A stretch of 64,000 nucleotides of DNA. It comes from Bradyrhizobium sp. CIAT3101. Its GTDB lineage: Bacteria; Pseudomonadota; Alphaproteobacteria; Rhizobiales; Xanthobacteraceae. Shown here in pieces: positions 9,525 through 17,741 of the stretch. The stretch spans positions 5,601,001-5,665,000 of the forward strand of contig NZ_CP121634.1 in the NCBI RefSeq assembly GCF_029714945.1, given 5' to 3'. Position numbers and translations under genes: made by a program. The notes under the pieces are model-generated. The model worked only from the letters and a program-made list of their open reading frames with translations. It did no database searches and was not told where the DNA came from. Position 1 is the first letter of the stretch; every line of letters starts with the position of its first letter.

Positions 9525-11087
9525 ATGCGTTGCGTGATGATCAGCCGAGCGGCTCGCAAATCACTTCTCGCCAGCGCCGCGAGCGTCGTGCTCGCCAGCT
9601 GCGCGGTGGGCCCGAACTTCGAGACGCCGCCGGCACCCGCCGTGTCCCGCTACACGCCGGAGCCGCTCGCCTCGCCCCGGGTCGATGCCGAGGGCCCGCG
9701 CGTGCCGCGGCAGCAATTCGTCAATGGCGCCGACATCCCGCCGCGCTGGTGGGCGGCGTTCCGGTCGCAGCCGCTGAACGAGCTGATCCGCCTGTCGGTC
9801 GAGCACAATCCGTCGCTGCAATCGGCGGAGGCCGCGATCCGCGTCGCCAATTTCAATGCGCTGGCGCAACGCGGCCTGTTCTTTCCGCAAATCGGCGTCA
9901 ACTACACGCCGTCCGACCAGCAGATCTCCAACATGGCGACGTCCAACCCGGTGGACTCGCCGCAGTCGCGCTACACGCTGCACACCGCACAGCTCAACAT
10001 CAGCTTCGTGCCCGATATCTGGGGCCAGAACATCCGCGCCGTCGAGAGCCTCGACGCCCAGACCGAGCAGGCGCAGTACCAGCTCGAGGCCGCCTACGTG
10101 ACGCTCACCGCCAACGTCGTCACCGCCGCCATCCAGGAGGCCTCGCTGCGCGGCCAGATCGCGGCGACCGAACGCATCGTCAAGATCGAGCGCGACATCC
10201 TCGGCATCCTCAAGACCCAGTTCGAGGCGGGCCAGGCCGCCCAGGTCGACGTGCTGACGCAGGAAACGGCGCTGGCGCAGGCCGAGCAGACCTTGCCGCC
10301 GCTGGAGAAGCAGCTCGCCGTGCAGCGCGACCTCCTCACCGCGCTCGCCGGGCAGTTCTCCGCCGACGAAGTATTGCAGAAATTCGATCTCCGCCACCTC
10401 ACCTTGCCGGCCAACCTGCCGGTGAGCCTGCCGAGCACGCTGGTTGCGCAACGGCCGGACGTGCGTGCGGCGGAAGCCAATCTGCATTCGGCAAGCGCCC
10501 AGGTCGGCGTTGCCATTGCGGCGCGGCTGCCTAACCTGACGCTGACGGGAAATCCCGGCACCAGCGCCTTCAAGGCGTCGCAGTTGTTCACGCAAGGCAC
10601 GCTGTTCTACACGGTGGCCGCGAGCGCGACGCAGCCGCTGTTCGACGGGCTCACGCTCTATCACAAGCAGAAGGCCGCGGAAGCAGCCCTCGACGAGGCC
10701 GAGGCGCAATATCGCCAGGCCGTGATCACGGCGCTGCAGAACGTCGCCGACGCGCTGCGTTCCCTGCAGGCCGACGCCCGTGCGGTGCAGGCGGCGATCA
10801 AGGCCGAGACCGCGGCGAAGGCGAGCCTCGACATCGTGCAGAAGCAGCTCGTGCTGGGACAGATCACCCAGGTCACGGTGCTGAACGCGCAGCAGGCCTA
10901 TTTCAACGCCGCCATCACCCGCGTCCAGGCGGAAGCCACCCGCCTGTCCGACACCGCCGCCCTGTTCATGGCGCTCGGCGGCAGCTGGCCGGCCGAGTGT
11001 AAAACACCCGTCTGGCGCGAATGTGTGTTTGCGGACAAGCCTGCTCCGGTCATGAAGGTCAGCGAGGCAACGTTGCCGTCACGGTGA
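9525..11087 (+). CDS. RND efflux outer-membrane lipoprotein, NodT/OprM family
   Basis: This 520-residue TolC-like channel has a lipoprotein signal: hydrophobic segment then lipobox LASC at about residue 26. It then shows the NodT hallmark opening CAVGPNF and two repeated OEP domains with long heptad helices (QYQLEAAYVTLTANVV; AQYRQAVITALQNVADALRSL). The NVADALRSLQ motif near residue 410 is typical. ATG at 9525 follows the pump stop by one base; a second ATG lies at 9537. It completes the tripartite pump together with the two upstream genes. A short C-terminal tail after WPAEC is not shared with classic members. Confidence 0.88.
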   Translation: MRCVMISRAARKSLLASAASVVLASCAVGPNFETPPAPAVSRYTPEPLASPRVDAEGPRVPRQQFVNGADIPPRWWAAFRSQPLNELIRLSVEHNPSLQSAEAAIRVANFNALAQRGLFFPQIGVNYTPSDQQISNMATSNPVDSPQSRYTLHTAQLNISFVPDIWGQNIRAVESLDAQTEQAQYQLEAAYVTLTANVVTAAIQEASLRGQIAATERIVKIERDILGILKTQFEAGQAAQVDVLTQETALAQAEQTLPPLEKQLAVQRDLLTALAGQFSADEVLQKFDLRHLTLPANLPVSLPSTLVAQRPDVRAAEANLHSASAQVGVAIAARLPNLTLTGNPGTSAFKASQLFTQGTLFYTVAASATQPLFDGLTLYHKQKAAEAALDEAEAQYRQAVITALQNVADALRSLQADARAVQAAIKAETAAKASLDIVQKQLVLGQITQVTVLNAQQAYFNAAITRVQAEATRLSDTAALFMALGGSWPAECKTPVWRECVFADKPAPVMKVSEATLPSR

Positions 11088-11108
11088 TGCGAGTAGCGGG
11101 CCAAGCCC

Positions 11109-11193
11109 GTAGGATGGGTAGAGCGAAGCGAAACCCATCGCTTGATCACCGCAAGGAAAAATGATGGGTTTCGCTGCGCTCTACCCATCCTAC
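11109..11193. repeat. Palindromic intergenic repeat, copy 1
   Basis: An 85-base inverted repeat begins GTAGGATGGGTAGAGC and ends with its complement GCTCTACCCATCCTAC, with a second pair (GCGAAACCCATC / GATGGGTTTCGC) inside. A second copy lies at 13338-13421. Translation of one strand gives the WVERSETH/GRAKRNPS peptides common in proteobacterial intergenic repeats. It lies just after the efflux operon and before the hydrolase gene, and could fold into a long stem that protects or ends the transcript. Confidence 0.9.
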
Positions 11194-11230
11194 ATCTGCC
11201 TCACAACGAGATCGACCGCGGGAACAACGC

Positions 11231-12220
11231 ATGCGCATCCGGAAGTTCACGCTCGCCTCCGCCCTTTGTCTAACGACAACATTGGCCCACGCAGCCGGCT
11301 TTCGATTCCTCACCGTGCCGGCCGAGGCCGGCTTTCCGCAGATCGAGGCGGCCGTGTGGTCGCCCTGCCGGGAGCCGGTCGGCGAAGTGAAACTCCGCAC
11401 GATGACCCTGCCCGCGACGCAGAACTGCGCGATATCGGGCGACAAGCTGCCGCTGATCGTGATCTCGCATGGCTATGGCGGAAGCTTCCCCGGTCATCAC
11501 GACACCGCGGAAGCGCTCGCGGACAACGGTTTCGTCGTTGTGGCGCTCAGTCATCCCGTCGATACCGGAGGCGGCGACATGAGCCGCGCGGACACGCTCG
11601 CCGCCTTCACGGAGCGTCCGGCCGACATCAAGCGCGTGATCGACTACATGCTCGACGCATGGCCTGATCATGCAAAGCTCGACCCCGGACATATCGGCTT
11701 CTTCGGCTTCTCGCGGGGCGGCTATACCGGCCTGGTCGTCGCCGGCGGCAATCCCGATCTGCGAAAGATGATCGCCTTGTGTCCGGAGAGTTCTCGAAAC
11801 CCCAGTTGTGCGGAGCTGCGCAAAGGCGAGATTCCGCCGCCGGCATTCACGCATGACCCGCGCGTCAGGGCCCTCGTCATTGCCGACCCCGCGTTCGGTC
11901 CGTTGTTCGCCCCTGGCGGCTTGAAGGACGTGAAAATCCCGATCCAGCTGTGGGCTTCGGCGCTGAGTGGAGAAGACAGAACGGGCGGCGAAGTCACGCT
12001 GGATTATGTCTCAACGATCATGCGCGATCTGCCGGTCAAGCCCGACTATCATCTCGTGGCGAATGCCGGTCACTACGCATTTCTTCCGCCCTGCACGCAG
12101 GAGCTGGCGCAGAAGCGTCCCAACATCTGCACCGACAGAGCCGGCTTCGACCGCCTCGGCTTCCACAACGCGTTCAACGCGGCGGCGCTGGCGTTCTTCC
12201 GGGAGCATCTGAAGGACTGA
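11231..12220 (+). CDS. Secreted alpha/beta hydrolase (dienelactone hydrolase-like)
   Basis: The 329-residue protein has a Sec signal peptide (MRIRKFTLASALCLTTTLAHA). The alpha/beta hydrolase core follows: an oxyanion region in VISHGYGG, the nucleophile elbow GFSRGG with catalytic Ser near residue 166, and a likely catalytic His in NAGHYAF. Several Cys residues (SPCREP, TQNCAIS, ALCPES, SCAEL, PPCTQ, NICTD) suggest periplasmic disulfides. It resembles Bradyrhizobium proteins annotated as predicted dienelactone hydrolases or PAF-acetylhydrolase-like enzymes. The substrate is unknown. It is convergent with the TSUP gene, 21 bases apart. Confidence 0.82.
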   Translation: MRIRKFTLASALCLTTTLAHAAGFRFLTVPAEAGFPQIEAAVWSPCREPVGEVKLRTMTLPATQNCAISGDKLPLIVISHGYGGSFPGHHDTAEALADNGFVVVALSHPVDTGGGDMSRADTLAAFTERPADIKRVIDYMLDAWPDHAKLDPGHIGFFGFSRGGYTGLVVAGGNPDLRKMIALCPESSRNPSCAELRKGEIPPPAFTHDPRVRALVIADPAFGPLFAPGGLKDVKIPIQLWASALSGEDRTGGEVTLDYVSTIMRDLPVKPDYHLVANAGHYAFLPPCTQELAQKRPNICTDRAGFDRLGFHNAFNAAALAFFREHLKD

Positions 12221-12241
12221 CGAACAATGCAAGCACGCAGC

Positions 12242-13000
12242 CTACGCCAGATAGCCTGACACGCCATCCCACAGCAGCTTCACCGCCGTGACGACCAGCA
12301 GGCTGTAGCAAGCGCGGAAAACCTGCTGCTGGTCGAGCCGTCCGTGCAGGCGCCAGCCGAGCCAGACGCCAGAGGGAATGGCGAGCAGACAAACCGCCAT
12401 CACGATCCATTCGTTGCCCGACGGGCGCGTCAGCAGCAGCCACGGCACCGCCTTGGTCGCATTGCCGACGGTGAAGAACAGGCTCGTCGTTCCCGCATAG
12501 ATCTCCTTGCTGAGGCCGAGCGGCAGCAGATACATCGCAAGTGGCGGTCCGCCGGAATGCGCGACCATCGTCGTGACACCGGAGCCGAGACCGGCTGCGA
12601 TCGCCTTCGGCGTCGAACGCGGACGTATGATCACCTTCGTGTCGCCAAAGAACCACAGGCCGACGAAGATCAAGGTCACGATCGCCATCACGATCGCGAC
12701 GGCACGGTGATCCAGCACGCGAAACAGCAGATAGCCGAGTCCGATGCCGATCACGAGCCCCGGCAACAGCAGCACGAGGTCGGGCTTCGACCAGGTCGAG
12801 GGCTTCCAGTAGCGCAGCGCGAACAAATCCATCGCGATGAACAGCGGCGCGAGCAGGCCTCCGGCTGTGACCGGGTCCATGACGAAGGACAGCAACGGAA
12901 TCCCGACGATGGAGAAGCCGCCGCCGAAGGCGCCCTTCATGAAGCAGATCAGGAATACGCCGGCGAAGGCGATGAGGATGGTGGCGGCCGTCAGATCCAT
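12242..13000 (-). CDS. Sulfite exporter TauE/SafE family (TSUP) membrane protein
   Basis: This 252-residue protein has about eight hydrophobic segments arranged in two related halves, each beginning with the TSUP pattern (KGAFGGGFSIVGIPLL in the first half; GSGVTTMVAHSGGPPLAMYLL in the second). TSUP proteins move sulfite, sulfonates or other small anions across the inner membrane. Start ATG at 13000. It is well away from the sulfur island on the right of the window, so a link to that pathway is not shown. A small unknown gene lies 33 bases upstream on the same strand. Confidence 0.85.
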   Translation of the reverse strand: MDLTAATILIAFAGVFLICFMKGAFGGGFSIVGIPLLSFVMDPVTAGGLLAPLFIAMDLFALRYWKPSTWSKPDLVLLLPGLVIGIGLGYLLFRVLDHRAVAIVMAIVTLIFVGLWFFGDTKVIIRPRSTPKAIAAGLGSGVTTMVAHSGGPPLAMYLLPLGLSKEIYAGTTSLFFTVGNATKAVPWLLLTRPSGNEWIVMAVCLLAIPSGVWLGWRLHGRLDQQQVFRACYSLLVVTAVKLLWDGVSGYLA

Positions 13001-13033
13001 GTTCGTCTCCGCGACCGCCAGGCAATCCGCCCT

Positions 13034-13153
13034 CTATGAAGTCTTGCGGCGCGACGTGTCCTCGCTTCGGAAAAACACGCGAGGCAGGGCTGACGGCACG
13101 CCAAACGTCAATCCGATGAAGGCGAGAAACAGGTCGAAATAGCTGAGGTGCAT
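13034..13153 (-). CDS. Possible small membrane protein (39 aa)
   Basis: ATG at 13153 opens 39 codons ending at 13034, 33 bases before the TSUP gene on the same strand. The peptide has a hydrophobic helix (YFDLFLAFIGLTFGV) and a basic tail with several Arg and Lys. No strong ribosome-binding site is seen. A longer frame to 13225 exists without support. It may be a leader peptide or a membrane partner of the TSUP protein; chance is possible. Confidence 0.35.
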   Translation of the reverse strand: MHLSYFDLFLAFIGLTFGVPSALPRVFFRSEDTSRRKTS

Positions 13154-13308
13154 GGTCGTGGGCTCTGCAGTTCCCGGGCAAAACCAGGTCAATTCACTGA
13201 TTGCCTGGAATATGCTCCGATCCATACCTCAGTACAATAATAACATTGATCTCGGAGCAATATCGTCGAGCCTGAACCTTGGCTGCTCGCAGACCCGATC
13301 TCAGTGTA

Positions 13309-13338
13309 ATCTCGAGCTGAATCCGGGGCGGTTGCTTG
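13309..13338 (+). repeat. Imperfect direct repeat, copy 1
   Basis: The sequence AATCTCGAGCTGAAT followed by CCGGGGCGGTTGCTTG recurs at 13948-13983 with one substitution and a 5-base insertion. The two copies flank the palindromic repeat and the cupin-like gene. Confidence 0.7.
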
Positions 13339-13421
13339 TAGGATGGGTAGAGCGAAGCGAAACCCATCGCTTTGGTCTCTGGAAGAGATGATGGGTTTCG
13401 CTAACGCTCTACCCATCCTAC
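13338..13421. repeat. Palindromic intergenic repeat, copy 2
   Basis: An 84-base inverted repeat with the same arms as the element at 11109-11193 (GTAGGATGGGTAGAGC ... CTCTACCCATCCTAC). The loop differs between copies (TTTGGTCTCTGGAAGA here), as expected for dispersed copies under stem constraint. Confidence 0.9.
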
Positions 13422-13554
13422 GAACTGCGATTGCGATCCTTTTCGAGGACGTCGGCTCGCTCTGGGATGACCGAGACAGGGATCAGGTCATGGCAGAAGC
13501 TCTTCGCAGCTATCGACGCAACCGCGTAACCTAGACGGAGCGATGGAGGCCGGG

Positions 13555-13944
13555 ATGAGGTGCCTGCGCATATATGCAACGCCTGACGGGGAATCCCATT
13601 TTGGAGAAGTCGATATCGCAATGACGATGAAGCCGGCGTTTCCCAACGAAGCGCCGTTTGAACTTTCGGCTTACTACCCAGCGTCACGCATCCGTTTCGC
13701 TCACATCCCCGCTGGGGTACGCGAAGCCGGCTTTCACACGCCGCCGGATCGACTCCTCGCCATATGGCTGGATGGCCAAGTGGAATTTGAAACGAGCGAT
13801 GGGCAGGTGAGATGCCTCCCGGCGGGAAAATTTGTTCTCGTCGAGGATACGCACGGGAGAGGACACATCTCGCGCCACCCCGAGGAAGGACAGAACGTTA
13901 TCACGGTCATATTGCCGAGCGGCCTTGGCACGCCGCTTGATTAA
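13555..13944 (+). CDS. Cupin-like hypothetical protein (129 aa)
   Basis: ATG at 13555 is preferred because GGAGG sits 5-6 bases upstream; the ATG at 13543 has its GGAG only 2 bases away. The 129-residue protein is a short beta-rich sequence resembling cupins: a first strand set (LRIYATPDGESHFG), a central GFHTPPDRLLAIWLDG, a Gly-rich turn before LPAGKFVLVEDTHG, and a second His pair (RGHISRH) that could bind a metal. It stands alone, flanked by an imperfect direct repeat at 13309 and 13948. No substrate can be inferred. Confidence 0.6.
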   Translation: MRCLRIYATPDGESHFGEVDIAMTMKPAFPNEAPFELSAYYPASRIRFAHIPAGVREAGFHTPPDRLLAIWLDGQVEFETSDGQVRCLPAGKFVLVEDTHGRGHISRHPEEGQNVITVILPSGLGTPLD

Positions 13945-13947
13945 TGC

Positions 13948-13983
13948 AATCCCGAGCTGAATTCGTTCCGGGGCGGTTGCTGG
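13948..13983 (+). repeat. Imperfect direct repeat, copy 2
   Basis: AATCCCGAGCTGAAT, a 5-base insertion, then CCGGGGCGGTTGCTGG; it matches 13309-13338 in the same orientation. It begins a few bases after the stop of the cupin-like gene. Confidence 0.7.
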
Positions 13984-14051
13984 TGGGGAGGCTCCTCCAC
14001 ACGTCAGCTATGATATGTTGTGCCGTTCTTCGTCGCAGGAGATAGACTGAC

Positions 14052-14870
14052 GTGTTCGACACCCGGAAACTGACGCCCGCACTCTCGGCGCCTGGGCGCG
14101 ACTTGCTGAGGCGAGAAATATATAAAGGACTGGCGGACAGAGCAGCCGGGTGCGTCAAAGACCTCGATGTTGGCGCCATCCTTGCCAAACAAAAGGGGCT
14201 ATTCCAGAAGCGCCCAATCTCCAATGTAAGGCAATTCGGAGTTGATGGTCGCAAGACGCTCTTCCTGCTGCTTCTCCTTTTCGCGATCCCCGCGGGCGAC
14301 TGCTCCGCGCAGACACCGCCGCCGCCAATCGACGACCATGCGCTCGAGCGCGTGCCGCCGACGGTCGTGAAGAGATTGGCGACCCGCTTTTCGCTAGGCG
14401 CATTCGCCGGCCGCTTCGAAGAGACGCGGCTCGACGCGGTCCGTAAAGCCGTGGGCGAAGGGACCATCCAACACCAGGGCGACGCTGGAGGTAGCATCTA
14501 TTGGCTGTGTTATCGGCGCGCGCAGCATCGATTGTGGGTCGTGTCCAGCGGAGAGCTCGGCGGCCCGGACCATCTCGTCACGGAGATCGTTGAAGAACTC
14601 ACCGAGAAAGACGCCGGGGCCTCGGCCGATTGCGCCATCATCCCGGAGAAGTTCGCGCCCGTCGTCTTCGACAGCAAGCTGCATTTGGGTATGTCGCGTC
14701 AGGAGGTCATCACGGCGTTGGGACCGCCGTCGAAGTCGGAAGCTGCTCAGATCGTGTATTCTCACGCGGGAAAGCCCGCAGACGGTTTCGATGAGACCGC
14801 TTGGCTCATTCTCGGATTTCGTGAGGACAAGCTCGTGTCCATGCGCGGCAGCAAGACCACGACGAATTGA
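14052..14870 (+). CDS. Hypothetical protein with internal hydrophobic segment
   Basis: GTG at 14052 opens 272 codons. A hydrophobic run (TLFLLLLLFAIPAG) at about residues 69-82, followed by CSAQ, looks like a signal or lipoprotein signal, yet it lies deep inside the frame. No in-frame ATG, GTG or TTG with a good ribosome-binding site occurs right before it. Either the first 65 residues form a cytoplasmic segment before a membrane anchor, or the true start is an unusual codon. The exported part (about 85-272) ends in a small module (LHLGMSRQEVITALGPPS) like the SmpA/OmlA-type repeats that often occur in envelope proteins. No specific function is recognised. Confidence 0.55.
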   Translation: MFDTRKLTPALSAPGRDLLRREIYKGLADRAAGCVKDLDVGAILAKQKGLFQKRPISNVRQFGVDGRKTLFLLLLLFAIPAGDCSAQTPPPPIDDHALERVPPTVVKRLATRFSLGAFAGRFEETRLDAVRKAVGEGTIQHQGDAGGSIYWLCYRRAQHRLWVVSSGELGGPDHLVTEIVEELTEKDAGASADCAIIPEKFAPVVFDSKLHLGMSRQEVITALGPPSKSEAAQIVYSHAGKPADGFDETAWLILGFREDKLVSMRGSKTTTN

Positions 14871-14944
14871 AGTGGCTGCGAGCCGCGTTCGCGCTTCGCG
14901 ACGAATGCGAGCGCATCACACCTCCGAGGTTATTGGTACACGGC

Positions 14945-15292
14945 CTAGGAACCGGCCCAGTGCTCGCGAAAGGCAGCTCCGAGTGCAACCCGCTGCTCGT
15001 TCGTTGCGCCCTGCTCCGCCTCGGCCCGATCCGTCGGCAGGTCCGTGTAAACGATCGGCTGAGCGAACTGGCTGGCCGTGAAGTCATATCGCCAGCCTTC
15101 GATCCGGTTGTAGAAATGATCGCCGGCCGGCAGCGGCGTTTTCAGCAGGTCACCGCCGAAGAGTTCATGAACGAGCAGCGCCGTGACGTTGCACTGCCCT
15201 GCCGCGGGATTATCCGCCGTCCATTGGCTCGCCGTCGACAACGACCATGCCTTGCGCATCGCGCTCTGAATCTCGTCGGCATCGAAGCCCAT
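14945..15292 (-). CDS. YunG-like protein
   Basis: ATG at 15292 is preceded by GGGAG at 5 bases and opens 115 codons ending at 14945. The sequence follows the YunG family pattern: an N-terminal helix with MRKAWS, the GQCNVTALLVHELFGG core containing a Cys near residue 34, HFYNRIEGWRYDFTASQF, and a final ATNEQRV block. The Cys, the His near 59 and the Asp near 70 suggest a papain-like fold (inference); the biochemical role of the family is unknown to me. It lies 71 bases downstream of the first TRAP binding protein on the same strand and is convergent with the preceding hypothetical gene. Confidence 0.7.
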   Translation of the reverse strand: MGFDADEIQSAMRKAWSLSTASQWTADNPAAGQCNVTALLVHELFGGDLLKTPLPAGDHFYNRIEGWRYDFTASQFAQPIVYTDLPTDRAEAEQGATNEQRVALGAAFREHWAGS

Positions 15293-15363
15293 TGTCACTC
15301 CCAACGATCGCTGCAGGCCCCGGAGCCTTCGCACCGGGACCTGCATTCGCCAGATGTTAGCGT

Positions 15364-16452
15364 TCAGCTCTGCGAGTGACGCGCCATGAAGATGTCGTAG
15401 CCGACCTCGCCGACCTGGAACCAGGCATAGCCGTCGTTGGAGAATTTGGTGAGGGACTCGTAGACCTTCTTGAAGTTGGGGTTGGTCGCCGAGACCTCGT
15501 CGTGCAGCTCTTTCGCGGCCTTGTGGCAGGCATCCATGATCGGCGGCGAGAAGGCGTGCAGCTTGGTGCCGTTGGCGAGCAGCTTCTTCAGCGCCAGCGG
15601 ATTGGCCTGGTCGTAGCGCGCCATCATGTAATTGTTGGCGTAATGCCCGGCCTGCGCGAGCACGCTCTGGTAATATTTCGGCAGCGCGTTCCATTTGTCG
15701 AGATTGACGAAGGCGAGCAGCATCGGGCCGCCCTCCCACCAGCCGGGATAGTAGTAGTGCGGCGCGATCTTGTAGAAGCCGAGCTTCTCGTCGTCATAGG
15801 GGCCGACCCATTCGGCGGCGTCGATGGTGCCCTTCTCCAGCGCCGGATAGATGTCGCCGCCGGCAAGCTGCTGCGGCACCGTACCGAGCTTTTGGAGCAC
15901 GCGGCCGGCAAAGCCGCCGATGCGGAATTTCATGCCCCTGAGATCATCCGGCGTGTTGACCTCTTTCCTGAACCAGCCGCCCATCTGGCAACCGGTATTG
16001 CCGGCGAGCAGCGAGACGACGTTGTAGCTCTTGTAGAACTCGTTGAGAATCTCGCGCCCGCCGCCCAGCATGTACCAGGCCTGGTTGATACGCATGTTCG
16101 GACCGAACGGCACCGACGAGCCGAAGGTGAAGGTCGGGTCCTTTCCGAAATAATAGTAGGACGCAGTGTGGCCGATCTCGCAGGTGGCGTTCTGCACGGC
16201 GTCCAGCACCTGCAGGCCCGGCACGATCTCACCGGCCGCAAAGATCTGGATCTGAAACTTGTTGTCGGTCGCCTCCGCGACCATCTTGCACATCATCTCG
16301 GCGCCGCCGAACAGCGTATCGAGCGATTTCGGCCAGCTCGTCGGCATGCGCCATTTGATCTCCGGCATCGACTGCGCGATCGCGGGAGAAGCGAGCGTGG
16401 CCGCGCCGGCCGCAGCCAGTCCTGTGACCTTGATGAAGTCTCGTCTCTTCAT
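15364..16452 (-). CDS. TRAP transporter solute-binding protein, DctP/TakP-like (copy 1)
   Basis: A 362-residue periplasmic binding protein with a Tat-type signal (MKRRDFIKVTG, cleavage after AIAQ). It carries the TakP-like signature block [20 protein letters not shown] followed by PYDDEKLGF, and FRIGGFAGRVLQKLG, which in the TakP family line a pocket for 2-oxo acids or similar carboxylates with a bound cation. TRAP transport needs DctQ and DctM membrane subunits; none is next to it. A closely similar second gene lies at 18473-19564. It may use membrane subunits encoded elsewhere. Methionine and cysteine are common here (15 Met, 4 Cys), in contrast to the sulfur island. Confidence 0.88.
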   Translation of the reverse strand: MKRRDFIKVTGLAAAGAATLASPAIAQSMPEIKWRMPTSWPKSLDTLFGGAEMMCKMVAEATDNKFQIQIFAAGEIVPGLQVLDAVQNATCEIGHTASYYYFGKDPTFTFGSSVPFGPNMRINQAWYMLGGGREILNEFYKSYNVVSLLAGNTGCQMGGWFRKEVNTPDDLRGMKFRIGGFAGRVLQKLGTVPQQLAGGDIYPALEKGTIDAAEWVGPYDDEKLGFYKIAPHYYYPGWWEGGPMLLAFVNLDKWNALPKYYQSVLAQAGHYANNYMMARYDQANPLALKKLLANGTKLHAFSPPIMDACHKAAKELHDEVSATNPNFKKVYESLTKFSNDGYAWFQVGEVGYDIFMARHSQS

Positions 16453-16602
16453 GATTTCCTGCCCTGATGAATGATGATTGTGAGCCTTCTTGCCGAGGCT
16501 TGGAGAGCAGCATGGCGCAAGGCCGGAGCGAATGCCATCGTGATCGCATCGCGGCGAGGAAAAAATTCCGGCCTGCTCGGGGCCGGCCGATTTGGTCTGG
16601 TG

Positions 16603-17601
16603 TCACTCGATGACGTCGTCGGCGCGGCCAAGAATTGACGGTGGGATCGTAAGGCCGAGCGCCTTTGCCGTCTTGAGATTCAATCTGAGCTCGAATTTGG
16701 TCGGCACCTGCACCGGAAGCTCTGCCGGTTTCGTGCCATGGAGAATGCGATCGACGTAGACGGCCGCCCCAGCAAAGAGATCCTCGTCTACGGGGCCATA
16801 CGAGAGCAGCCCGCCTTGCTCGGTCGGTAGCGTTCGATCTGAAACCGCGGGAACATGATGTTGCACCGAAAGCGATATGACCTTTGCACGATGAGCAAGC
16901 ATAAATCCATCCGATTGGACAACGAGTCCTCCGCTTGGCTCCTGTCCAAGCATCGCAATCGTTCTTTCGATGTCTCCCTCACTGCGAACGGGCGCTTTCA
17001 TCGCCTCGACGCCGACTGAGCGTGCGGCAGCTTCGAACGAAGGAAGGAAATATGATCCGCCCGAGGGGGCGGTATCTGGATTGAACATGATTGCGACCCG
17101 CATCACGCGAGGCGCGATCTCCTTGAGAAGCTCAAGCCATTTGCCGCCCATGGTCGGCTCCAGGTTGATGAAGCCCGTGATATTCGCGCCAGGACGGGAA
17201 AGGCTCGCGACGAACCCGGCACCTATCGGATCAGACACGATGACAAAGACGACCGGCAGCGTCCGCGTCTCTCGGAGGAGTGCAGCGGTTGCCGGGGTCG
17301 TGCATGTGACGATCAAGTCGGGTCCGAGTTCAACCAGCTCTTTCGCCTGGACCCGCATCCGATCCACATTTCCTGCAGCCCAGCGAACGTCGAGCCGGAT
17401 GTTGCTTTCTTCTCGCCAACCCAACTCGCGAAGCCGCTGCGTCAACCTGGAGAAAAGGAACTTTGATGAAGCATTGTTTTCATCCCAACCCAGGAGAATG
17501 CCGACGCGCCGCAAGCGCCCTGGCTGCGCGTGTCCGGTGCGCGACAGTGCAAGCGCAGTCGCCGAACCAACGAGGAGCGTAACGAACTCCCGGCGCCTCA
17601 C
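16603..17601 (-). CDS. ABC transporter substrate-binding protein, PF04392-like
   Basis: The protein (332 residues from GTG at 17601) opens with RRREFVTLLVGSATALALS, the signal typical of this family, which is greatly expanded in Bradyrhizobium. GAGGTG lies 8 bases before the GTG; an upstream ATG at 17646 has no such site. The two periplasmic-binding lobes are visible: RRVGILLGWDENN, LIVTCTTPATAALL, VVFVIVSDPIGAGFV, ANITGF, and a C-terminal KTAKALGLTIPPSIL. The substrate is unknown; no permease or ATPase is adjacent. It lies between two TRAP binding proteins and next to a GNAT gene, all on the minus strand. Confidence 0.82.
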   Translation of the reverse strand: MRRREFVTLLVGSATALALSRTGHAQPGRLRRVGILLGWDENNASSKFLFSRLTQRLRELGWREESNIRLDVRWAAGNVDRMRVQAKELVELGPDLIVTCTTPATAALLRETRTLPVVFVIVSDPIGAGFVASLSRPGANITGFINLEPTMGGKWLELLKEIAPRVMRVAIMFNPDTAPSGGSYFLPSFEAAARSVGVEAMKAPVRSEGDIERTIAMLGQEPSGGLVVQSDGFMLAHRAKVISLSVQHHVPAVSDRTLPTEQGGLLSYGPVDEDLFAGAAVYVDRILHGTKPAELPVQVPTKFELRLNLKTAKALGLTIPPSILGRADDVIE

Positions 17602-17741
17602 TCGATGGTCACCTCGCCGGCCAAGGCGAGCACCGCGAATGGTCATGGCAAACCCGACGGCCTGGGCGGTCCCTCTGACCGAAACGATAGCACAATCGCG
17701 ACGTGGCCGAAGACTGCTGCGGTGCGAGATTCCGATCCCGG

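Larger units (their letters stand above)
13154..13554. other. Intergenic region with repeat elements
   Basis: About 400 bases without a supported gene. It contains the first copy of a direct repeat (13309-13338), the second palindromic repeat (13338-13421), and AT-rich DNA at about 13220-13265. The stretch 13430-13540 is open in one frame but lacks a start signal. Confidence 0.5.

Noticed and set aside
12242..13000. TSUP exporter as part of the sulfur island
   Set aside because: It lies more than 30 kb away and its Met and Cys content is not reduced (several Met and three Cys); no link in sequence.
11109..13421. Possible CRISPR or IS from the two repeats
   Set aside because: Only two copies 2.1 kb apart, strongly palindromic, with no spacer array, transposase or target duplication.
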